Assembly: GCF_000702005.1 (NCBI RefSeq)
Contig: NZ_JNKI01000010.1
Span: 31,757 to 95,756, forward strand
From: Selenomonas sp. ND2010
GTDB lineage: Bacteria; Bacillota; Negativicutes; Selenomonadales; Selenomonadaceae
Length of the DNA stretch: 64,000 nucleotides
Direction of reading: 5' to 3'
Shown: in pieces, positions 1 through 7,883 of the stretch
Position numbering within the stretch: the first letter of the stretch is position 1
Layout of the letters: every line of letters starts with the position of its first letter
Notes under the pieces: generated by a model
The model's input: only the letters and a program-made list of their open reading frames with translations
The model's database searches: none
Told to the model about the DNA's origin: nothing
Translations under genes and position numbers: made by a program

Positions 1-250
1 TCAGCGCCAAGACACTGAAGGTACCACCAGCAACCGCATTGAGTGGAGCCGTCCAGTCTGTCCCAAAAATCGAAGCCATGAACTCCGGATATCCTGGCAG
101 TGGCAGATTCGCCAGCAGCAGGAACACCGAACCACAGATTGTGAACGGCGTCGTCATGATGAAACCATCACGCAAGGCCGCTACGGCACGAATCTGAGCG
201 AACTCCCCCATGAATTCGATAAATTTATCGAACATTTCTTGTTTACTCAT
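1..250 (-). CDS. PTS sugar transporter subunit IIC, cellobiose/lactose family (5' part only)
   Basis: The first 83 residues of a membrane permease are visible; the rest lies beyond the left edge. The start (MSKQEMFDKFIEF) is an ATG at 250 preceded by GGAAAGAGG. The segment RAVAALRDGFIMTTPFTICG followed by a hydrophobic stretch and LPLPGYPEFM is typical of the N-terminus of CelB-like EIIC proteins, which carry and phosphorylate beta-glucosides or related disaccharides across the inner membrane with HPr and EIIA/EIIB. The sugar cannot be told from this part. A hairpin (285-302, GGGCTG/CAGCCC) lies in the leader. An RpiR-type regulator is the next gene on the same strand. Confidence 0.85.
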   Translation of the reverse strand, partial: MSKQEMFDKFIEFMGEFAQIRAVAALRDGFIMTTPFTICGSVFLLLANLPLPGYPEFMASIFGTDWTAPLNAVAGGTFSVLAL

Positions 251-324
251 TTTCTTTTCCTCTTTCCAAATTTGATTTACCCTAGGGCTGTGCGCGCAGC
301 CCCCGTTCCCCTTAAGGTGATTCT

Positions 325-353
325 AATATAACACGATGCCAATTACGGAACAA
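325..353 (-). promoter_or_regulatory. Candidate promoter of the PTS IIC gene
   Basis: On the minus strand TTGTTC (348-353) and TATATT (325-330) are separated by 17 bp, about 70 bp upstream of the PTS start. It is placed between the terminator of the upstream regulator gene and the PTS gene, so the PTS gene probably has its own transcript. Confidence 0.45.
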
Positions 354-473
354 TAAAGTTAAACCAATACGAAACACTGATTCATAACATCGTAGAAAAG
401 ACTTTTACTCCTGTAGCACTGTTACATATATTACATATATTCTGATATTTTTGTTATTTTTCGCATGTTGAAT

Positions 474-509
474 ACAAAAAAAGCCTACTCCCATCAAGGA
501 GAAGGCCGA
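474..509 (-). terminator. Rho-independent terminator after the RpiR regulator
   Basis: On the minus strand GCCTTCTCC - loop - GGGAGTAGGC with one mismatch is followed directly by a run of seven T. It lies about 12 bp past the stop of the regulator gene. Confidence 0.75.
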
Positions 510-520
510 AGTTATTTTGC

Positions 521-1363
521 TTAATAATAGAAGTGTTTGTTGAGCCATTGTTCTTTCTGACGGGCGCTGTGAAAGTCAACCCGGGTCATTAGGACAGCAA
601 ACAAGATATCCATGACATACTTTGCCCCCATAAGGAATACCCGTGGCCCAAGTTCCTCCATGGATTTCACCGTTGCTACTGGAAATACCACATCTGCTAC
701 CGAAGCCAGACTCGAACGCGGGGATGCTGTCACAACGATAATGGGATTGCCACGCAGTTTCAACAGGTGCCCGATATCGAGCAGCATGCGATTTTCGCCG
801 GTACGGCTGATAAATACCGCCACATGTTCTTTGGGAGAACCGGTGGCCTGCAAATACTGCATGGTCATAGCTGGATGGACCGTGGAGCATTTATTCGCCA
901 TGATAAAACTGGACGCTGCCATATTTGCAATATCCAGATTGTTATCCGTAGCGTAAAAGTCCACATGCTCGGTCTTATTGAGAAGTGCCAATGCCCGTAC
1001 AAAATCCGAAGGCTCCAGCATACTGCGAGTATCTTTCAAAGCATCAATCTCGATACTGGTCACCTTATCGAGAATCGAATGAACCGAATCGCGATCCGTC
1101 ATCATGAGTTCTTTGCCATGCGGCCGTTCCACATACTGCATCATTTCTGCCAGGAATTTGACACGGAACTCCGTGTAACCACCAAATCCCAGCTTCTGGC
1201 TAAACCGCACAATAGCTGCTGAGCTGGTAAAGGTCTCCTTTGCCAACTGGCGCGTCGACATGCCGGGCAACATGCGAAAATTCGCCAACAGATAATCTGC
1301 AATCATAGCTTCCGATTCCGAAAAGCCCTCTTTATCCTGTAATTGTTTTACTAACCCCGTCAT
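521..1363 (-). CDS. RpiR/MurR-family transcriptional regulator (HTH + SIS)
   Basis: 280 aa. Residues 1-80 form the HTH_6 domain (STRQLAKETFTSSAAIVRFSQKLGFGGYTEFR is the typical helix-turn-helix region), and residues about 110-265 form a sugar-isomerase (SIS) fold that binds a phosphosugar (FISRTGENRMLLDIGHLLKLRG). Such regulators control sugar or amino-sugar uptake. The ATG overlaps the dnaX stop by four bases (ATGA), so it is translated by coupling to dnaX, an uncommon partner. The PTS IIC gene just downstream is a natural target, by inference. The gene has its own terminator at 474-509. The effector is unknown. Confidence 0.85.
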   Translation of the reverse strand: MTGLVKQLQDKEGFSESEAMIADYLLANFRMLPGMSTRQLAKETFTSSAAIVRFSQKLGFGGYTEFRVKFLAEMMQYVERPHGKELMMTDRDSVHSILDKVTSIEIDALKDTRSMLEPSDFVRALALLNKTEHVDFYATDNNLDIANMAASSFIMANKCSTVHPAMTMQYLQATGSPKEHVAVFISRTGENRMLLDIGHLLKLRGNPIIVVTASPRSSLASVADVVFPVATVKSMEELGPRVFLMGAKYVMDILFAVLMTRVDFHSARQKEQWLNKHFYY

Positions 1364-3081
1364 TTTTCTCCCTCGATTTCAACTACATGATCCCCAAAAT
1401 AATTGAATGCTTTTTCCAGCGGTGCCCGTTCCTCCGGTGGCAGCTGATTTAAATTCACTGGAATCGTCTCCGGCTCCTCTATCGCAGGAGCTGCCGGCTG
1501 CTTTTTCGGACGTGGTGGCGGCGTCATTGGACGATCCTCACCACTGCAGGAAAGATGAAGCTCTCTTCCCGTAATCTCCTGCAACAGCGACTCCAGCTGC
1601 GTGCGATAGTTACGCATGGTCAGCGACGCCATCAGACTCCCCTTGAACTGAATAAAGAACTGCCGCTCGGTCATTCCCGCAAAGGTTCCCTGTGAGACAC
1701 AAGCAAAGATCGGCATCTTATTCGTATCTTTCAGGGTCTGAAGCAGCGTATTCCAAACCTGCGTATCCTCCGCACGAACAGGTATCGGAGCTGGTGCCGG
1801 CATCGGCGCTGCTGTCGATGCCGGCTGTGTCCGCATAGTTTCCCCTTTCCTGCGGACAGGTGCCGGCCCTGCAGCCGGCATCGCCTTAACGCCAGCTGCT
1901 AAAGCAGCACTAACCTGTGCCAATTTCGCCTCCAACTGGGCAATCCGCTCAGCATCAGCCGTTACTGCCGAATTTTCGTCCTGCCTCGACACAGCTGGCT
2001 CTTCCCGGCAAAGCGAGAGCAGTGCAACCTCCACCGTAATGCGCGGCTGCGGCGACCATTTCATCTCATTCATTGCCTCATGAAGGCGTCGTATCATCCG
2101 CATGACCTGCTCGGCAGAAAACAGCCTGGATTGTTCCTTTAAGACATCCTCCTGCTCCGCATAGAGATCCATATTGGCGACCGTCCCTACTGCCTGATAA
2201 ATCATAAGGCTTCGCAGGTGCAGCGAAAGTTCCGCAACAATCTGTTTTAAATCCTTGCCATCCCGCAAGAGTTCCGCAATAACTTCCAAAACTTCCTGGG
2301 CCTTTTGTGCCGCCAAAGCTCTTGTCATCCGATAAATCCAGTCATGTCCCACCAGGCCTAATATCTGGCGCACCCGCTCGGCGGTAATCGTCCCTTCCGA
2401 AAGCGCGGAACACTGATCAAGAATCGAAAGCGCATCGCGCAATCCGCCATCCGCTTGGACGGCAATCATCGTCAAGGCTTCCTCTTCCGCATCGAGCTTC
2501 ATCTCGTCGGCCACATAACGGAGGCGGTCATGAATCTCCTCGACGGTGATGCGCTTGAAATCATAGCGCTGACAACGAGACTGTATCGTAGCAGGAACTT
2601 TATGCGCTTCTGTCGTCGCCAGGATAAACACCACATGAGAAGGAGGTTCTTCCAATGTCTTTAATAACGCATTGAATGCCTCAGTGGTCAGCATGTGAAC
2701 CTCATCGATGATGTAAATCTTATATCGCCCATCGACAGGCGCAAACTTTACCGTTTCTCGCAAATCGCGAATTTCATCAATACCACGGTTCGATGCCGCA
2801 TCGATTTCGAACACATCCATGGAGGAACCATCGCTTATCTTGCGGCACTGCGCACATTCCCCACAGGGATCCGGCGTCGGTCCATGCTCGCAATTCAGCG
2901 CCTTGGCCAAAATTTTTGCCGTACTAGTCTTACCAGTACCACGCGGACCAGAAAACAAATAAGCATGTCCAATCTTCCCCGATGTGATCGCATTAGACAA
3001 GGTGCGGCTGATATGCTCCTGACCGACCAGATCTTTGAAACTGCCTGGACGCCATTTTCGATATAATGCAATATAAGCCAT
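1360..3081 (-). CDS. dnaX: DNA polymerase III subunits gamma/tau
   Basis: 573 aa clamp-loader ATPase. The N-terminus MAYIALYRKWRPGSF is diagnostic. Walker A GPRGTGKT is at about 45-52, a four-cysteine zinc site follows (CEHGPTPDPCGECAQC), then Walker B IIDEVHML and the SRC sensor (IQSRCQRYDF). After about residue 360 there is an Ala/Pro-rich linker and a tau-type C-terminal domain. The start follows GGGGGGAAG. It sits directly downstream of the SRP RNA and tRNA-Ser, as in other Firmicutes, but the usual yaaK(ybaB)-recR pair is missing; an RpiR gene overlaps its stop instead. No clear A-rich slippery frameshift site was seen. Confidence 0.97.
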   Translation of the reverse strand: MAYIALYRKWRPGSFKDLVGQEHISRTLSNAITSGKIGHAYLFSGPRGTGKTSTAKILAKALNCEHGPTPDPCGECAQCRKISDGSSMDVFEIDAASNRGIDEIRDLRETVKFAPVDGRYKIYIIDEVHMLTTEAFNALLKTLEEPPSHVVFILATTEAHKVPATIQSRCQRYDFKRITVEEIHDRLRYVADEMKLDAEEEALTMIAVQADGGLRDALSILDQCSALSEGTITAERVRQILGLVGHDWIYRMTRALAAQKAQEVLEVIAELLRDGKDLKQIVAELSLHLRSLMIYQAVGTVANMDLYAEQEDVLKEQSRLFSAEQVMRMIRRLHEAMNEMKWSPQPRITVEVALLSLCREEPAVSRQDENSAVTADAERIAQLEAKLAQVSAALAAGVKAMPAAGPAPVRRKGETMRTQPASTAAPMPAPAPIPVRAEDTQVWNTLLQTLKDTNKMPIFACVSQGTFAGMTERQFFIQFKGSLMASLTMRNYRTQLESLLQEITGRELHLSCSGEDRPMTPPPRPKKQPAAPAIEEPETIPVNLNQLPPEERAPLEKAFNYFGDHVVEIEGEK

Positions 3082-3111
3082 GAATTGTCTTCCCCCCGAT
3101 TATCCGCGATA

Positions 3112-3140
3112 CAAAAAAAGGATAGCTGTTGCAGCTATCC
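3112..3140 (-). terminator. Terminator of the SRP RNA
   Basis: On the minus strand GGATAGCTG-CAA-CAGCTATCC is a perfect 9-bp stem followed by seven T. It lies about 12 bp past the SRP RNA and before the dnaX start, so dnaX needs read-through or another promoter. Confidence 0.9.
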
Positions 3141-3151
3141 CTGTTCTTTTT

Positions 3152-3280
3152 CACGTCGGACCACAGTCCCCAGGCACCCTCACGGCACATGGAGCGACCC
3201 TCTTATCGCTGCTTCCTTCCGGACCTGACGAGGTTCGTGGGACTCCATTGCGTAAGACCAAAGCACTATGGCCCGACCTG
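3152..3280 (-). ncRNA. ffs: Signal recognition particle RNA (4.5S/small SRP RNA)
   Basis: The minus strand carries the conserved apical loop GTCAGGTCCGGAAGGAAGCA (about 3211-3230), which is the Ffh-binding domain IV. The ends pair with each other: CAGGTCGGGCCATAG at the 5' end against CTGTGGTCCGACGTG at the 3' end, with G-U pairs, giving a single long hairpin of about 129 nt. There is no room for an Alu domain, so it is the short bacterial form. It directs co-translational targeting of membrane proteins together with Ffh. It lies between tRNA-Ser(GGA) and dnaX and ends at a perfect terminator. Confidence 0.95.
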
Positions 3281-3330
3281 AAAAAGAATTCTGCCTCTTC
3301 TGCAATCTATCCGAAAAAAGGATATAAAAA

Positions 3331-3422
3331 TGGCGGAGAGTGAGAGATTCGAACTCTCGATACAGCGTTCACCGTATACACGCTTTCCAGGCGTGCTCCT
3401 TCAACCACTCGGACAACTCTCC
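3331..3422 (-). tRNA. tRNA-Ser(GGA)
   Basis: A class II tRNA with a long variable arm. The acceptor stem is GGAGAGT/ACTCTCC, with encoded GCCA at the 3' end. The anticodon stem-loop is CACGC-CTGGAAA-GCGTG, giving anticodon GGA. The T arm has GTTCGAATC. It is co-transcribed with the SRP RNA from the promoter at 3488-3516. Confidence 0.97.
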
Positions 3423-3487
3423 ACAATGCTCTACCAAAAGAAGCTATTTATTTTTCCTGTTGGCGATGTCGCTCAACAACAGAACCT

Positions 3488-3516
3488 ATTATACGAGGTA
3501 TTGAACCAGATGTCAA
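3488..3516 (-). promoter_or_regulatory. Perfect consensus sigma-70 promoter for tRNA-Ser / SRP RNA
   Basis: On the minus strand TTGACA (3511-3516) and TATAAT (3488-3493) are separated by exactly 17 bp, a full match to the vegetative consensus. Transcription should begin near 3481, about 60 bases before the tRNA. Confidence 0.9.
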
Positions 3517-3577
3517 CACTTTTTTGAAAAAATATTAATCAAAGAAAAATAGGAGCAGCTGCCCTGCTCCCATTATA

Positions 3578-4219
3578 TCAAAAAAACTCATCGACAGCCA
3601 GTACGATTTGGAACGAACCAAATGCCGTATACACACGCAAGCGCAATTGACGACTCCCCTGTGGTACGATATCCTTCTTCCAGCGAGGAGGATATAAATC
3701 ACCTTCCAAGTCCCTTTTGGCCATCTCTATACTAAACAGGCCAAGAACCACATTGAGAAACTCTTCGCAACAGTCAATAGCCAGCTCATCCACCTGGTCC
3801 ATTTCTTCCCCACTATACCGGCGGGCCATTTCTAAAAAAACCGACTCCGCTGCGATAACGCCACCGACAATATTGATATCACCACTCACGCGAATCGAAA
3901 CGGCATAGGATGGCGACATCTCCTCTGTTGTCACAGGTTCCTGTGACACGACGCTGAGTGTGTGGGTCAATTCCTCCATCTTTTCGATGAACAGCTCCAC
4001 ATACTTAGTGTAGATGTTCAGCTCATCATCATAGCCATCGGCAGCTGCCAATTTTACTGCTGTGCGGATAGGACGAGCATCCACTTGTTTCACCTCGGGC
4101 AACCGATGCATGATTACCCCTTCGTCCGCTTCCTCCTGCTGAAGCAAGGATTGGATTTCTTCCGGTCCATAGCGCTTTTCATTGAACAAGCATTGTGCAA
4201 TGTTATACTTACTTTTCAT
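3578..4219 (-). CDS. CheX/CheC-like chemotaxis phosphatase-domain protein
   Basis: 213 aa from the ATG at 4219, which has AGAAGG nine bases upstream; a longer TTG start at 4249 is less likely. The C-terminal 140 residues resemble CheX-type domains (SIRVSGDINIVGGVIAAES...LAIDCCEEFLNVVLGLFSIEMA), which remove phosphate from CheY-like receivers. The N-terminal 60 residues are unassigned. It overlaps the upstream receiver gene by 11 bases, so the two probably act as a receiver and its phosphatase or output. No other chemotaxis gene is nearby. The exact phosphatase residues could not be confirmed by eye. Confidence 0.65.
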   Translation of the reverse strand: MKSKYNIAQCLFNEKRYGPEEIQSLLQQEEADEGVIMHRLPEVKQVDARPIRTAVKLAAADGYDDELNIYTKYVELFIEKMEELTHTLSVVSQEPVTTEEMSPSYAVSIRVSGDINIVGGVIAAESVFLEMARRYSGEEMDQVDELAIDCCEEFLNVVLGLFSIEMAKRDLEGDLYPPRWKKDIVPQGSRQLRLRVYTAFGSFQIVLAVDEFF

Positions 4220-4595
4220 CGCCAGCGACCTTCTTTCGGACAGACTCAATGGTCTTCTTAATCTGGTCGCTGGAGTATGGCTTCTGAATAAAATCCATCG
4301 CTCCCATCTTCAAGGTCGTCATAAGCTTCTGCGGCGTTCCCGCGGAAGACAGCATAACTACCGGCAAATCTGGATTGACTTCCTTAATCACCTGCAGAGC
4401 CTCTATCCCACCTACTTCTGGCATAACGATATCGAGGAATATGCAATCAATCGATTCTTGAAGATTCAACATCACAGCGTCTTTGCCATTTTCTGCCTCC
4501 AACACCTCGCAGTCCAGAGCCTCCAGCTCCTGGCGCAGTTTTTTCCGCAACAGTTTTGAATCATCGGTAATGAGAACTTTAAGTTTTCTATCCAA
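4209..4595 (-). CDS. CheY-like single-domain response regulator
   Basis: 128 aa receiver with DD at 11-12, the phospho-acceptor Asp55 (FLDIVMPE), the Thr/Ser switch (MLSSAG) and Lys105 (FIQKPY). There is no output domain. The start is TTG at 4595 behind AGGGGG. It is coupled to the CheX-like gene, and no histidine kinase is adjacent. This matches orphan CheY-CheX pairs of Firmicutes, whose kinase must be encoded elsewhere. Confidence 0.88.
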   Translation of the reverse strand: MDRKLKVLITDDSKLLRKKLRQELEALDCEVLEAENGKDAVMLNLQESIDCIFLDIVMPEVGGIEALQVIKEVNPDLPVVMLSSAGTPQKLMTTLKMGAMDFIQKPYSSDQIKKTIESVRKKVAGDEK

Positions 4596-4722
4596 TGTTG
4601 TCGCCCCCTAGTATATCTCTATTTGCTTATTGTTTTATCCATGATATCCCATTATCCAGAGATTGGATATTCTATCTATTCGGCAAAGCCGTTTTATTTT
4701 CCTCCTCCCCCCTATCGCACCA

Positions 4723-4768
4723 TAAAAAAAAGCTCCAGCAACCTCAAATTTGAGTTGCCAGAGCTTTT
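4723..4768 (-). terminator. Terminator downstream of nupC-like gene
   Basis: On the minus strand AGCTCTGGCAACTCAAATTT folds back on TTTGAGGTTGCTGGAGCT with one mismatch and is followed by eight T. Confidence 0.88.
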
Positions 4769-4803
4769 CCCTACGAAGCGATTCTGTCTAGGTTCTCTGG
4801 TTC

Positions 4804-6003
4804 TTACCAGACGAACAGGCCGGCAATTCCAGCCGACAGCAGCGAAACCAGAATACCCGAAAGCAGCATGTAGCCAACGTTACGGGAAATCAGTTCGTTC
4901 TTATCATCATCGACAATGCCTTTGAAGCAGCCGATGATCATACCCAAGGTAGAGAAATTTGCAAAGGACGTGACGAATACCGTCAGGACGCCCTGCATAT
5001 GACGGCTGAACTGTCCAAGGATATCCTGAACACTCAGCATGACAACGAACTCGTTCGTGACAAGTTTCGTTCCCATGTACTGTGCCAACTGGAAGGCCTC
5101 AGCAGAATCAAGTCCCAGGAGCCAAGCAAACGGGAACATGATGCAGCCCAGGATGTTCTCCAGCGTAATTGCCGGATGAATGAGAACCAGCAGCATATCA
5201 ATGAGTTTTGCCAGTGCAACGAATGCGATGACGTTAGCGCAGATAATCAGAATCAAGCGGCCAGCGCCCAGAATGGAGTTGCCAAGGAAGGAGAAGAACG
5301 GCTCGCGCTCTTTGCCACCCTCCGTAACCGTTGCGACCGTATCTTCTTCCTCGGAGATTTTAACCGGATGCAACAAGTTCGTAACGATAAGTGCGTTGAT
5401 AACATTCAAAGGAATAGCCGTGATGATGAACTCACCCGGCATCATCTGCGTATAGATGCCGACCATAGCAGCGGTAATGCAGCTCATCGACATCATAGCC
5501 AGCGTCAGGCAGCGATCTGCCTTCATGCGTTTGAGCTGGAGGCTGGAAACTGCCAATGCTTCCGTATTGCCCAAAAACATCATCTCAATGGCAAAGAAGG
5601 ATTCAAATTTCGGCTCACGCGTGATGAATGCCAAACCTTTACCGACCCATTTGATGATAAACGGCAGTACCCCGATGTAGGTAAGAATATCAAACATCGG
5701 AACAACCAGCAGGATTGGCAGCAGTGCTGCCGTAAAGAAGTTCATCTGCGGAACATGTACCCAATCCGGGAATGCGAACGCAATCCCTTCATAAGCAACA
5801 CTGATGAGCCAGCTGAAGCCAGCAGCTGCTGCCACGATAATTTCACGACCGATTGAGAACGACGTGAGGAACCAAGCCATAAAGACGTTGAGCAGAAGCA
5901 AAGCTCCTACACTGCGCCACTGAATCTCTTTGCGTTTTTTGGACAAGAGAACACCAATTGCCAAAAACACCAAAACGCCTAGAACATTGATAATAAAGTA
6001 CAT
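4804..6003 (-). CDS. nupC: Concentrative nucleoside transporter (NupC/CNT family)
   Basis: 399 aa, about 8-10 membrane segments. It has an N-terminal pair of helices, then the CNT core with FGNTEALAVSSLQLKRM-like and LVTNEFVVMLS motifs (substrate and sodium/proton site regions), and a C-terminal FANFSTLGMIIGC segment. It imports nucleosides across the inner membrane, driven by cations. The ATG at 6003 has AAAGGAGAG before it; the longer open frame to 6042 would run through the operator palindrome. It lies just downstream of deoB-pdp-cdd, which break down the imported nucleosides, and has its own promoter and palindrome. Confidence 0.92.
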   Translation of the reverse strand: MYFIINVLGVLVFLAIGVLLSKKRKEIQWRSVGALLLLNVFMAWFLTSFSIGREIIVAAAAGFSWLISVAYEGIAFAFPDWVHVPQMNFFTAALLPILLVVPMFDILTYIGVLPFIIKWVGKGLAFITREPKFESFFAIEMMFLGNTEALAVSSLQLKRMKADRCLTLAMMSMSCITAAMVGIYTQMMPGEFIITAIPLNVINALIVTNLLHPVKISEEEDTVATVTEGGKEREPFFSFLGNSILGAGRLILIICANVIAFVALAKLIDMLLVLIHPAITLENILGCIMFPFAWLLGLDSAEAFQLAQYMGTKLVTNEFVVMLSVQDILGQFSRHMQGVLTVFVTSFANFSTLGMIIGCFKGIVDDDKNELISRNVGYMLLSGILVSLLSAGIAGLFVW

Positions 6004-6035
6004 GATTTTCTCTCCTTTGTACTCTGTGAGAATTA

Positions 6036-6049
6036 AGGACACGTGTCCT
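6036..6049. promoter_or_regulatory. Perfect 14-bp palindrome, candidate nucleoside-regulon operator
   Basis: AGGACACGTGTCCT, embedded in a wider imperfect palindrome with TGTGAGAAT...ATTCTCTCACA flanks (6025-6060). It lies immediately after the -10 of nupC, where a bound repressor would block transcription. Two near copies (AGGACACATGT) precede deoB at 9181 and 9226. Confidence 0.6.
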
Positions 6050-6079
6050 ATTCTCTCACAAAATACATATTATTGTCAA
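6050..6079 (-). promoter_or_regulatory. Candidate nupC promoter
   Basis: On the minus strand a perfect TTGACA (6074-6079) and a weak GAGAAT (6050-6055) are 18 bp apart. The operator palindrome begins at the next base downstream. Confidence 0.5.
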
Positions 6080-6092
6080 CATTTACCGAGTT

Positions 6093-6482
6093 TTAAAGGT
6101 CTTTCTCCGAAAAGGCAAATGGCAGAATCTCCTCCAAGGTAGCAACTTTCACATCGCCTTTGAGGTTTGCCATGATAATTTTGTTGATATGGAATTCCCC
6201 CATAACCTGACGGCAGGCACCACAGGGAGAGCAGGGGCCCTCCGTATCCGCAATCAGCGCGATTGCCTCAAATTCCTGCTCGCCCTCCGATACGGCTTTG
6301 AAAATGGCCGTACGCTCTGCGCAATTCGTTACCGGATAACTGGAGTTTTCGATATTGCAGCCTCCGTATACATTTCCCTTTTTCGTCAGCACAGCTGCTC
6401 CGACTTTGAACTTTGAATACGGGCTGTAAGAAAACTCGCGATATTTCTTAGCAACTTCAATAAGTTCTTTATCCTCCATCAT
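6093..6482 (-). CDS. cdd: Cytidine deaminase
   Basis: 129 aa, the usual size of the homotetrameric class. The zinc site is CAE (NCAERTAIF) plus CSPCGACRQV; Glu of CAE is the proton shuttle. It converts (deoxy)cytidine to (deoxy)uridine, the substrate of the next enzyme upstream in the operon. Two ATGs are adjacent (6482 and 6479); the second is better spaced from GGGGAGGG. It is 21 bp downstream of the phosphorylase gene and is the last gene of deoB-pdp-cdd. Confidence 0.96.
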   Translation of the reverse strand: MMEDKELIEVAKKYREFSYSPYSKFKVGAAVLTKKGNVYGGCNIENSSYPVTNCAERTAIFKAVSEGEQEFEAIALIADTEGPCSPCGACRQVMGEFHINKIIMANLKGDVKVATLEEILPFAFSEKDL

Positions 6483-6503
6483 ATAACCCTCCCCTGACTT
6501 TGA

Positions 6504-7826
6504 TTAATATTTCTCGACTTTATCCTTTTCGACACGAGCATAAACCAGCGGTTCTTTTTCCGGCTGTTTGTCACCAATAGTGATTGCCTCACGATACATG
6601 GACTCTGCATTTTTAAGCGATTCTTCCTTGGACGTATAGAGCGTGACCAGGCTGTCGCCTTTCTTGACTGCATCGCCGTATTTCTTGTGCAGAACCAGAC
6701 CAGCAGAGAAGTCGATGTCACTCTCTTTCGTCTCACGGCCAGCGCCCAGGACAACAGACGTTTCACCAATTTCTTCCGCATTCATCTTCGTAATGAAGCC
6801 ATCGCGCTCTGCGATAACGTCAAGTTTGAACGGTGCCTGCGCAAATTTCGTGTAATCGCGGAGGACTTCATCATTGCCGCCCTGTGCCTTGACCATCGTG
6901 CAGAAGGTCTCGAAAGCAGAACCATCTTCGATGGATTTTTCTGCCATAGCGCGGCACTCTTCCGGCGTTCCCTTGCCAACGAGATAGAGCATGTTCGAAG
7001 CCAGCTGCAGGGAAACTTCCGTGAGATCCTCCGGTCCATGACCCTTGAGGACATCCATGGATTCCATTACTTCCAGGCTGTTGCCGATGCCATAGCCCAG
7101 CGGCGTGTCCATATCCGTAATCAATGCTACCGTACGACGGCCTGCTCCTTCGCCAATAGCAACCATCGTCTGCGCCAGCTTGATTGAATCATCGAGCGTC
7201 TTCATGAAGGCACCGCTGCCCGTTTTTACATCCAGCAGAATGCAATCGCTGCCAGCAGCCAACTTTTTACTCATGATGGACGAAGCAATCAGCGGAATGC
7301 TGTCGACCGTAGCCGTAACATCGCGCAGTGCATAAAGTTTTTTATCAGCCGGAGCCAGGTTGCCAGACTGACCGATAACGCTGACACCGCATTTGTTGAC
7401 CGTATCGAAGAACTCTTTGCGATCAAGAACCGTGCGATATCCCGGAATCGCCTCAAGTTTATCTACCGTACCGCCGGTATGCCCAAGGCCACGGCCAGAC
7501 ATCTTAGCAACTTTGCCGCCACATGCTGCTACAATCGGAGCTACGATAAGCGTCGTTTTGTCACCAACGCCACCCGTAGAATGCTTATCGACTTTCTTGC
7601 CTTCGATAGCCGAGAGGTCAATCATATCGCCGGATTTTGCCATGACTTTCGTCAGTTCCGTAATCTCATGGTCATTCATTCCATTGAACCAGATTGCCAT
7701 CGTCATTGCGGACATCTGATAATCCGGAATATCACCGTTGACATATCCGGTAATCATGAACTGGATTTCCTCATCCGTCAAAACTTCGCCATGTTTTTTC
7801 TTGGTGATAAGATCGTACATTCTCAT
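6504..7826 (-). CDS. pdp: Pyrimidine-nucleoside phosphorylase
   Basis: 440 aa. It has the signature KMSGRGLGHTGGTVDKLE and the DKHSTGGVGDKTTL phosphate-binding loop near residues 80-120, with the C-terminal domain ending in a PYNP-type tail (GDAVKKGDSLVTLYTSKE). It splits uridine or thymidine with phosphate to give (deoxy)ribose-1-phosphate, which DeoB then isomerises. The ATG at 7826 follows AAAGGAGAG. It is the middle gene of deoB-pdp-cdd. The broader-specificity Pdp family is preferred to strict thymidine phosphorylase because of the Firmicutes context. Confidence 0.95.
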   Translation of the reverse strand: MRMYDLITKKKHGEVLTDEEIQFMITGYVNGDIPDYQMSAMTMAIWFNGMNDHEITELTKVMAKSGDMIDLSAIEGKKVDKHSTGGVGDKTTLIVAPIVAACGGKVAKMSGRGLGHTGGTVDKLEAIPGYRTVLDRKEFFDTVNKCGVSVIGQSGNLAPADKKLYALRDVTATVDSIPLIASSIMSKKLAAGSDCILLDVKTGSGAFMKTLDDSIKLAQTMVAIGEGAGRRTVALITDMDTPLGYGIGNSLEVMESMDVLKGHGPEDLTEVSLQLASNMLYLVGKGTPEECRAMAEKSIEDGSAFETFCTMVKAQGGNDEVLRDYTKFAQAPFKLDVIAERDGFITKMNAEEIGETSVVLGAGRETKESDIDFSAGLVLHKKYGDAVKKGDSLVTLYTSKEESLKNAESMYREAITIGDKQPEKEPLVYARVEKDKVEKY

Positions 7827-7883
7827 TGCTGAATCTCTCCTTTATATATAGGGGAGCCTCGCTCCCCTACTCTATTGATACCA

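Noticed and set aside
1360..3081. Programmed frameshift in dnaX
   Set aside because: No A-run slippery site with a downstream stem was seen at the gamma/tau boundary.
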